From contig QMUF01000044.1 in the NCBI GenBank assembly GCA_003663525.1, positions 1-10,773 of the forward strand: a stretch of DNA of 10,773 bases, read 5' to 3'. Positions 6,427 to 10,773 of the stretch are shown here, piece after piece. The DNA is from Thermococci archaeon. Lineage in GTDB: Archaea > Methanobacteriota_B > Thermococci > Thermococcales > Thermococcaceae. Below the pieces are notes generated by a model. That model had not been told where the DNA came from. It did no database searches and saw only the letters and a list, made by a program, of their open reading frames with translations. How positions within the stretch are numbered: the stretch's first letter is position 1; each line of letters starts with the position of its first letter. Both the position numbers and the translations under genes were made by a program.

Positions 6427-6440
6427 CACCAAAAATTATA
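6424..6440. promoter_or_regulatory. TGM-like regulator site between pckG and the nucleotidyltransferase
   Basis: TATCAC-CAAAA-ATTATA matches the Thermococcales glycolytic motif TATCAC-N5-GTGATA perfectly in one half and at four of six bases in the other, with the correct spacing. TGM is bound by the TrmB-like regulator Tgr/TrmBL1. Sites upstream of BRE/TATA activate gluconeogenic genes, which fits the position relative to pckG. The degenerate half overlaps the TATA box of the plus-strand gene. Confidence 0.45.
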
Positions 6441-6443
6441 TTA
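6431..6443 (+). promoter_or_regulatory. BRE/TATA promoter of the nucleotidyltransferase-tmk genes
   Basis: CCAAAAA TTATATTA forms an A-rich BRE and TATA box, with a predicted start near 6464. GGTG at 6466-6469 then lies eight bases before the ATG at 6478, so the leader is short. It serves three genes that follow at small spacing. Confidence 0.55.
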
Positions 6444-6477
6444 ACAGAGACTCCCTAATTCTTATGGTGCAAAAAAT

Positions 6478-7563
6478 ATGCATGCAGTGATCCTAGCGGG
6501 CGGAAAAGGGACGCGATTGCTTCCCTTAACAGTTTATCGTCCCAAACCAATGATCCCATTCTTCAATAAACCCATGATGGAATATGTGATAAAAGAAGTA
6601 GTAAATGCTGGCGTAGAAGAGATATTTATCCTCGTAGGGTATCTCAAAGAGAGGATCATAAATTATTTCGGTGATGGAAGCGATTTTGGAGTGGAAATAA
6701 AATATTCAAATGGAGAAAACATAAAACTTGGAACAGCCGGTGCTACAAAAAAAGTAGCAGACAGAATAAATGATACTTTCATTGTGACTTCAAGCGATGT
6801 ACTCACAAACCTTGATGTCAACACACTCTATGATTACCATAAAAGAAAGAAAGCTCTAGCCACTATAGCTTTATCCCAGGTTGAAGATCCAAGCCAATAT
6901 GGGATTGCAATTGTAGATTCAAATAACAGAATATTAAAGTTCAAGGAAAAGCCCAGACCTGAAGAAGCTTTTAGTAATCTAGTGAATGCAGGTATTTACA
7001 TTTTTGAACCTGAGGTCTTTGACCTAGTTCCTAGAGGACAGAATTTTGATTTCTCCCTTAACCTATTTCCAAAAATGTTAGAGGAAAATCTCCCTCTTTA
7101 CGGGTTCCCCTTTGAAGAATACTGGAATGACGTAGGGAGGCCTTCAAGTTACCTTCAAGCAACAGTAGATGTATTTCTCGGGAAACTTAAGCTACCCCAA
7201 ATAAGAACTGATTCCCTTAAAGGGAACCTAGAATATGGAGGCTCCCTTTACAGTGGAAGAAGGTGCCAAATAAGAAAGCCGCAGATAAGAGGATTTGCGG
7301 TTTTAGGGGACAACGTTGAAATAAGCAGAAATGTTAAAATAGAACGTTCAGTGATATTCTCAAATGTAACTATAGAAGAAGGGGCAGAGATTTATGAAGC
7401 AATTATAGGAGAGAATGTTTATATTGGAAAAGGCGTTATTATTGAAAGTGGGAGTGTCATCGGTGATAATTCGGTAATTGAAGACTTCACAAAGATTGGG
7501 GCCAATGTAAAAATCTGGACCGAGTCAAGAATTGGTAGAGAAAGTATAATACTTCCTGATTGA
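6478..7563 (+). CDS. Sugar-phosphate nucleotidyltransferase (mannose-1-P guanylyltransferase-like)
   Basis: This 361-aa cytoplasmic protein has an N-terminal nucleotidyltransferase fold (about 1-235) and a C-terminal left-handed beta-helix of hexapeptide repeats (about 265-355, e.g. GDNVEISRNVKIERSVIF). The nucleotide loop is LAGGKGTRL (6-14), followed by RPKPMIP (21-27). The metal-binding aspartate is D107 in TSSDVLTNLD, EKPRPEE (157-163) follows, and YWNDVGRPSSYLQA (215-228) completes the sugar-phosphate site. Such enzymes make NDP-sugars from NTP and sugar-1-phosphate. GDP-mannose is likely from overall resemblance, but glucose or other substrates are possible. GGTG eight bases upstream fixes the start. 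The following phosphomutase-like gene starts 10 bases after its stop. Confidence 0.9.
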   Translation: MHAVILAGGKGTRLLPLTVYRPKPMIPFFNKPMMEYVIKEVVNAGVEEIFILVGYLKERIINYFGDGSDFGVEIKYSNGENIKLGTAGATKKVADRINDTFIVTSSDVLTNLDVNTLYDYHKRKKALATIALSQVEDPSQYGIAIVDSNNRILKFKEKPRPEEAFSNLVNAGIYIFEPEVFDLVPRGQNFDFSLNLFPKMLEENLPLYGFPFEEYWNDVGRPSSYLQATVDVFLGKLKLPQIRTDSLKGNLEYGGSLYSGRRCQIRKPQIRGFAVLGDNVEISRNVKIERSVIFSNVTIEEGAEIYEAIIGENVYIGKGVIIESGSVIGDNSVIEDFTKIGANVKIWTESRIGRESIILPD

Positions 7564-7573
7564 GGTGGTTGTG

Positions 7574-8281
7574 ATGGAAATCTATAGATCTGAAGAATTT
7601 AACCCAGAGGAGCTTGCTCTGCTTGGAAGGGCCATCGGAACAGTTGCCCAAGGGACTATAATAGTAGGAAGGGATGGAAGAGCAATTTCAAGATACGGAA
7701 AGAGAGCCCTAGTAGTTGGGATCGTGAGTACCGGATCCTCCACAATGGATGTAAGGTTGATCCCCCTCATAGTCCTCAAGGATTTCGCCCACAAACGGGG
7801 CCTTCCTCTTGTATATGTTTATTACTACAATGGAGTGAATGTAGAAGTTAGCGGATTTGACCCCGATGAAATAAATGCGCTACTAAAAACAAAGAGGTTT
7901 ATAGAAGCTCATCCTAACGACATCGGGGCCACTATTTATTATCCAAATGCACTGGACGATTTCCTTCAAGATATGTTCAAGCACTATAGCTTTGAAATAG
8001 AAGGCAAAGCTTTGATTGATTGCATGAACACCCCAGCAGTGCTTTTATTCCCCAGATTAAGTGAACGCTTGAGATTTGAGGCAGAACTCCTTAATGATAT
8101 GATGACCAGTTATTTGCCCCCCAAACCACCAGAAGTTTATTTGCAAAAGCTTAAAAAGGGAGATTACACCTTTGGACTTCGTTTCCGACCAGATGGGCAT
8201 GTGGAGTTCTACAAAGATGGAGAAAAAAAAGAATTCGGAAGTATGTGGAAATTGTTAGATCATATGAAAAAAGTTCTTTGA
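7574..8281 (+). CDS. Phosphohexomutase-like protein lacking catalytic motifs
   Basis: The 235-aa protein resembles only the first two domains of alpha-D-phosphohexomutases, which normally have about 450 aa. Residues 12-58 match the start of domain I (LALLGRAIGT, IIVGRDGRAIS, GIVSTGSSTMDV). Residues 143-187 match domain II (GKALIDCMNTPAVLLFPRL, then KPPE). The phosphoserine loop (usually TASHNP) is replaced by VYVYYYNGVNVEV around residues 80-92. The metal loop (usually DGDxDR) is replaced by FRPDGHVEF at 204-212. The protein stops soon after that, so it is probably not a mutase. I chose the ATG at 7574, preceded by GAGGTGG, over the GTG at 7565, which would overlap that ribosome site. Inference: a partner or regulator of the upstream nucleotidyltransferase. 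Confidence 0.82.
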   Translation: MEIYRSEEFNPEELALLGRAIGTVAQGTIIVGRDGRAISRYGKRALVVGIVSTGSSTMDVRLIPLIVLKDFAHKRGLPLVYVYYYNGVNVEVSGFDPDEINALLKTKRFIEAHPNDIGATIYYPNALDDFLQDMFKHYSFEIEGKALIDCMNTPAVLLFPRLSERLRFEAELLNDMMTSYLPPKPPEVYLQKLKKGDYTFGLRFRPDGHVEFYKDGEKKEFGSMWKLLDHMKKVL

Positions 8282-8310
8282 AAAAATAGAACTCCTCTGG
8301 AGGTACGACT

Positions 8311-8943
8311 ATGGGAATATTTATTGTCCTAGAAGGCATAGATGGAGCTGGAAAATCAACACAGGCCAAAATGCTTGCAAAATGGTTTGAAAATAGAGGA
8401 TACGAAGTTGTGTTAACAAAAGAACCAACTGATACCGCTTTTGGAAAATTAATCAGACGTTTAGTTCTAATAGGTGGAAAGGAGGGTATAATCGACGGTG
8501 CTAGGATAAGTAAAGAGGCCGAGGCACTGCTTTTTGCTGCAGATAGAGCAGAACATGTTAAAAAACTTATAGAACCTTCTATAAAAGCTGGAAAGGTAGT
8601 TATATCTGACAGATATTTTTACTCATCCCTCGCTTATCAATGGGCAAGAGGCCTTGACCTAGATTGGCTTATTAATTTGAATGCATTTGCTCCAAGAGCT
8701 GATTTGGTTATATTGCTAGATTTACCCGTTAAAGAAAGTATAAACAGAATAAATGGAAGAAGCATCAGATCTGAATTCGATAAAATCGTAGAACTTCAGA
8801 AAAAAGTCAGGAAAAACTATCTAAAACTTGCGGAAAAGTTTAATGAAATAAGAATAATTAATGCTCTCGCTCCTGTGGAGGACATTCACAATGACATTAC
8901 TGCTCTTGTAGAGCACGAACTCTTTGAAAAAGCAGAAGATTGA
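8311..8943 (+). CDS. tmk: Thymidylate kinase
   Basis: Phosphorylates dTMP to dTDP with ATP in the cytoplasm, for dTTP synthesis. The 210-aa length is normal. The P-loop is GIDGAGKST (residues 9-17). TKEPT (36-40) is the family loop after strand 2. [11 protein letters not shown] (100-110) is the conserved DR[YF] nucleotide/substrate segment. [11 protein letters not shown] (147-157) carries lid-region basic residues. GGAGGT six bases before the ATG defines the start. It follows the phosphomutase-like gene by 29 bases and is probably in the same transcript. A T-rich tract (8958-8978) after the stop may end the message. Confidence 0.96.
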   Translation: MGIFIVLEGIDGAGKSTQAKMLAKWFENRGYEVVLTKEPTDTAFGKLIRRLVLIGGKEGIIDGARISKEAEALLFAADRAEHVKKLIEPSIKAGKVVISDRYFYSSLAYQWARGLDLDWLINLNAFAPRADLVILLDLPVKESINRINGRSIRSEFDKIVELQKKVRKNYLKLAEKFNEIRIINALAPVEDIHNDITALVEHELFEKAED

Positions 8944-8956
8944 ATAAATCCCAAAC

Positions 8957-8980
8957 CCTTTTAACTTCCTTTTCTTTAAA
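8957..8980 (+). promoter_or_regulatory. Possible promoter of the C/D box sRNA and tmk terminator tract
   Basis: AAACCC TTTTAA (TATA-like at 8959-8964) lies about 25 bases before the predicted 5' end of the sRNA at 8987. The same stretch is T-rich (CTTCCTTTTCTTT) and could stop tmk transcription. Processing of the sRNA from the tmk message is the alternative. Confidence 0.4.
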
Positions 8981-8986
8981 ACACTT

Positions 8987-9045
8987 AGCCGATGACGAGC
9001 GTTAGCCACTCTGATGTGATGAAGAAAAGAGGGTTAGCTGAGGCT
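8987..9045 (+). ncRNA. Archaeal C/D box sRNA (2'-O-methylation guide)
   Basis: All parts of an archaeal C/D RNA are present in order: stem strand AGCC (8987-8990), box C ATGACGA (8992-8998, one change from RUGAUGA), a 12-base guide (8999-9010), box D' CTGA (9011-9014), box C' GTGATGA (9016-9022, perfect), a 15-base guide (9023-9037), box D CTGA (9038-9041) and stem strand GGCT (9042-9045), then TTTTT. Such RNAs bind L7Ae, Nop5 and fibrillarin and direct ribose methylation opposite the fifth guide base before D or D'. The guides would target AGTGGCTAACGC (at its fifth base, G) and a sequence starting CTAACCCTC (at its fifth base, C). I could not assign the targets. Confidence 0.82.
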
Positions 9046-9049
9046 TTTT
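9042..9049 (+). terminator. Oligo-T terminator after the C/D sRNA
   Basis: GGCTTTTT: the closing stem strand of the sRNA runs directly into five T residues, suitable for archaeal termination. Confidence 0.45.
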
Positions 9050-9071
9050 GAACTCTTATCCTACTCCCCTG

Positions 9072-9237
9072 TGACCTACCCCGTCCTAAAGGGTGAGGCT
9101 TCGTGAGAATTCACCGGAATTATCCCCACTCTCACAGGCCGGTTCACGCAACCACTACCCCCTATCCTCATGGAATCGGGGGCTACTTTACACCAACCCT
9201 TACGGGTTGTCCAGGCTTACGGCTGTTATGAGGTCAT
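9072..9237 (-). ncRNA. Candidate stand-alone omega-like RNA
   Basis: Predicted transcription from the TATA at 9258-9265 would start near 9237 and cross three perfect hairpins. The first is CAACCC/GGGTTG with a GTAA (GNRA) loop (arms 9204-9209 and 9194-9199). The second is CCCCC/GGGGG (arms 9178-9182 and 9158-9162) with an inner TCC/GGA stem around ATGA. The third is GTGAGA/TCTCAC (arms 9130-9135 and 9103-9108). The place within the element is that of an omega RNA, and any guide would be read from just below 9072. Expression is not demonstrated. Confidence 0.42.
9076..9216 (-). pseudogene. TnpB C-terminal remnant (46 codons)
   Basis: The frame begins directly after a TAA and runs 46 codons to TAG at 9076-9078. 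It ends VGIIPVNSHEASPFRTG-stop. The EAxPFRxG ending is a habitual TnpB C-terminus and corresponds to the MKQEA at the cut end of the complete copy. There is no RuvC motif, zinc ribbon or start codon with a ribosome site, so it is not a functional gene. The codons may survive only because they overlap a structured RNA. Confidence 0.6.
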
Positions 9238-9257
9238 TATATTCTGCATCCTCAGAG

Positions 9258-9270
9258 TATTTAAACCTTA
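9258..9270 (-). promoter_or_regulatory. BRE/TATA promoter in the short element
   Basis: Minus-strand TAAGG TTTAAATA is a good BRE and TATA box. The tnpB copy has CTTAAATA at 1300-1307, downstream of its own left-end block by 13 bases against 23 here, so this is an inherited element promoter. Confidence 0.5.
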
Positions 9271-9288
9271 CCCACCCACCTCCCCTCG

Positions 9289-9315
9289 CATACCCTCCCT
9301 TTCGGAAGGAGTCTT
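9289..9315 (-). repeat. Left-end block of the tnpB element, copy 2
   Basis: Aligns to 1321-1347 with 21 of 27 identities and no gaps. The small hairpin is kept with changed sequence (CCTT/AAGG around TCGG here, CCTC/GAGG around GGAA there), which argues for selection on structure when both were mobile. Confidence 0.62.
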
Positions 9316-9465
9316 GCAAGCAACAGGGAGATAAAGAAGGCCAAAGGAGAGGCTGAGATTTAGAAGATTCAAAAAAGAAAAACATAAGTTACATTCATGC
9401 TCCTTTATGCTCATCAAAGATGGATTTTGGCTTCTTATGGTCAAAATTGCCTAGTTGTACTTTCT
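9316..9465. other. AT-rich intergenic spacer, nothing recognised
   Basis: No convincing reading frame, guide RNA boxes or long repeat was found on either strand. ATGCTC occurs twice 12 bases apart (near 9397 and 9409), too short to interpret. The stretch separates the short element from the acyl-CoA synthetase promoter. Confidence 0.5.
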
Positions 9466-9480
9466 CGGAAAACTTATATA
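9466..9480 (+). promoter_or_regulatory. BRE/TATA promoter of the acyl-CoA synthetase alpha gene
   Basis: CGGAAAA CTTATATA is a strong BRE and TATA box. The predicted start near 9501 gives a leader of about 15 bases before the ATG at 9516. Confidence 0.7.
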
Positions 9481-9485
9481 GACTT

Positions 9486-9507
9486 TCACCGATAGGGAAC
9501 TCGGTGA
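9486..9507. promoter_or_regulatory. Perfect inverted repeat between TATA and start codon
   Basis: TCACCGA (9486-9492) and TCGGTGA (9501-9507) are perfect 7-bp arms around an 8-base spacer. The repeat covers the predicted transcription start, and its right arm contains the GGTGA ribosome site. A repressor operator fits best. If transcription starts earlier, it could instead be an RNA hairpin hiding the ribosome site. Confidence 0.5.
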
Positions 9508-9515
9508 TTGTAAAA

Positions 9516-10773
9516 ATGCTTGGTTACTTTTTCACTCCAAAAAGCATAGCAGTGCTAGGAGCATCGAACGATCCACTAAAACTGGGATATGAAGTCTTCA
9601 AGAACCTTAAAGAGTACGGAGGGGAAGTATATCCCATCAATATAAAAGAAGAAACTATCCAAGGCGTTAAGGCATACAAGAACGTTAAGGAGATTCCAGA
9701 AGATGTTGATTTAGCAGTTATAGTTGTTCCAAGGAGATTCGTCAAGCAAGCACTCATTGACTGCGGCGAGAAAGGTGTTAAAGGAGTCATCATAATAACA
9801 GCCGGTTTTGGAGAAGTGAGTGAAGAGGGTAAAAGAGAAGAAAGAGAACTTGTAGAGATAGCACACAAATACGGAATGAGAATCATAGGGCCCAACTGTG
9901 TTGGAGTTATAGATACTCACAGCAACATGAATGCCACATTCATCATGAATGCCAAGAAAGGAAGCGTAGCCTTCGTTTCCCAAAGCGGTGCTTTAGGAGC
10001 GGGAATAGTGTACAAGAGTATTAAAGAAGATATCGGGTTCTCAAAGTTTGTAAGCGTTGGAAATATGGCTGACATTGATTTCGCAGATTTGATGGAATAT
10101 TTAGCCGAAGATAATAATAGTAAGTCCATTGCCTTATATATTGAAGGAATAAAGAATGGAAAAAAATTCATGGAAATAGCCAAAAAAGTTAGCAAGAAAA
10201 AGCCAATAATAACCTTAAAAGCTGGAAAAAGTGAAAGTGGTGCAAGGGCCGCTTCTTCTCACACTGGTTCACTTGCGGGAAGTTATGCAATCTATGATGC
10301 AGCATTCAAACAGAGTGGGGTGCTCGTAGCTGAAACCATAGATGATTTATTAAGCATGGCAAGGGCCTTTACTCAACCACTACCAAAGGGTAAGAGAGTA
10401 GCAATAATGACTAACGCTGGTGGTCCTGGAGTCCTAACTGCTGATCAGCTCGATAAACGTGGACTTAAGCTGGCCAATTTGAAAGATGAAACAATGGAAA
10501 AGCTTAGGGAATTTTTACCCCCAATGGCAGCAGTTAAAAATCCCGTTGACATGATAGCAAGTGCAAGAGGAGAAGATTATTATAAAACAGCCAAACTTCT
10601 TTTAGAAGATGAGAATGTTGATATGCTCATTGCAATTTGTGTTGTTCCAACTTTTGCTGGAATGACCCCCACAGAACATGCAGAAGGCATAGTAAGAGCT
10701 GTAAAGGAAATTAACAATGGAAAACCTGTTTTAGCACTCTTTATGGCTGGATACGTTAGTGAGAAAGCTAAAG
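9516..10773 (+). CDS. ADP-forming acetyl/acyl-CoA synthetase, alpha subunit (3' end cut off)
   Basis: Converts acyl-CoA + ADP + Pi to the acid + ATP + CoA, the main substrate-level energy step of peptide- and sugar-fermenting Thermococcales. 419 residues are visible; alpha subunits usually have about 460. Domain order: CoA-binding Rossmann domain (1-125, FFTPKSIAVLGASNDPLKLG), succinyl-CoA ligase-like domain (about 147-280, GSVAFVSQSGALGAG), then the ligase-CoA domain (NAGGPGVLTADQL). The phosphohistidine is H249 in ASSHTGSLAGS. The ATG at 9516 follows GGTGAT; an in-frame GTG at 9504 overlaps that site and is less likely. A separate beta subunit (ATP-grasp) is not in view. The isoform, acetate or branched/aryl acid type, cannot be told from this sequence. 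Confidence 0.93.
   Translation, partial: MLGYFFTPKSIAVLGASNDPLKLGYEVFKNLKEYGGEVYPINIKEETIQGVKAYKNVKEIPEDVDLAVIVVPRRFVKQALIDCGEKGVKGVIIITAGFGEVSEEGKREERELVEIAHKYGMRIIGPNCVGVIDTHSNMNATFIMNAKKGSVAFVSQSGALGAGIVYKSIKEDIGFSKFVSVGNMADIDFADLMEYLAEDNNSKSIALYIEGIKNGKKFMEIAKKVSKKKPIITLKAGKSESGARAASSHTGSLAGSYAIYDAAFKQSGVLVAETIDDLLSMARAFTQPLPKGKRVAIMTNAGGPGVLTADQLDKRGLKLANLKDETMEKLREFLPPMAAVKNPVDMIASARGEDYYKTAKLLLEDENVDMLIAICVVPTFAGMTPTEHAEGIVRAVKEINNGKPVLALFMAGYVSEKAK

Larger units (their letters stand above)
9072..9315 (-). mobile_element. Short tnpB-element derivative lacking the nuclease body
   Basis: Read on the minus strand, this is an IS200/IS605-type element with nearly all of tnpB deleted. It keeps the left-end block (9289-9315, 21 of 27 bases identical to 1321-1347), a TATA box at the matching place, several hairpins and the terminal codons of a TnpB-like frame. 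The right end probably lies just past the stop, near 9072, where GGACGGGGTAG resembles common right-end sequences of such elements. Its high G+C contrasts with both neighbours. It sits convergently between the C/D sRNA and the acyl-CoA synthetase promoter. The exact boundaries are uncertain. Confidence 0.65.

Noticed and set aside
9093..9356. An 87-codon plus-strand reading frame rich in Ser, Pro and Arg
   Set aside because: It lies across the short tnpB derivative in antisense, begins without a ribosome site, and is better explained by the high G+C of the element.
8951..9360. CRISPR array or CRISPR-like repeats
   Set aside because: The hairpins here are all different and no unit of 24-37 bases recurs at regular spacing. 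The C/D boxes and tnpB-element parts account for the structure.
9390..9440. A second C/D box RNA on the minus strand (TTGATGA near 9411-9417)
   Set aside because: A C-like box is present but no CTGA box or C' box follows at a suitable distance, and there is no closing stem.
9524..10195. Several minus-strand frames of 90-123 codons
   Set aside because: They are complements of the acyl-CoA synthetase alpha gene, whose plus-strand frame is continuous and carries family motifs.

Overview
The window looks like chromosomal DNA of a hyperthermophilic euryarchaeon of the order Thermococcales (Pyrococcus or Thermococcus type). Reasons: a GTP-type PEP carboxykinase, a split ADP-forming acyl-CoA synthetase alpha subunit, archaeal BRE/TATA promoters a few tens of bases before starts, GGTG/GGAGG ribosome sites, an archaeal C/D box guide RNA, and IS200/IS605-type tnpB elements. 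The genus cannot be fixed from the sequence alone.

Region 1-1350 (minus strand) is an IS200/IS605-group element: a 397-codon, frame-intact tnpB that runs off the left edge, its promoter and a left-end block. No tnpA is visible. Region 1383-4430 (minus strand) holds a two-domain MgtE/SLC41-type cation permease, two paralogous PhoU-like + RCK_C (TrkA_C) proteins that follow it as a cluster, and an unrecognised 156-aa protein. The permease reading frame and its best ribosome site disagree by one base. Region 4492-6360 (minus strand) is PEP carboxykinase (pckG).

Between pckG and the plus-strand genes is a 117-bp divergent promoter region. It has a site resembling the Thermococcales glycolytic motif (TGM), placed upstream of the pckG promoter and overlapping the TATA box of the opposite gene. 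The plus-strand run 6478-8943 contains a sugar-phosphate nucleotidyltransferase with a left-handed beta-helix tail, a short phosphohexomutase relative that lacks the catalytic serine loop and metal loop, and thymidylate kinase (tmk).

The 8944-9515 interval looks empty of genes but is not. It holds a well-formed C/D box sRNA (8987-9045) and, on the other strand, a roughly 250-bp tnpB-element derivative (9072-9315). The derivative keeps the left-end block, a promoter, several hairpins and the last 46 codons of a TnpB-like tail, but not the nuclease body. Its position matches where an omega RNA would lie. The window ends inside an ADP-forming acetyl/acyl-CoA synthetase alpha subunit (from 9516), whose promoter carries a perfect 7-bp inverted repeat.

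Functionally the window combines central carbon metabolism (PEP carboxykinase for gluconeogenesis, ADP-forming synthetase for energy conservation), sugar-nucleotide supply, dTMP phosphorylation, divalent cation transport with candidate trans-acting regulators, and two related tnpB-type elements, one with protein and one apparently RNA-only.
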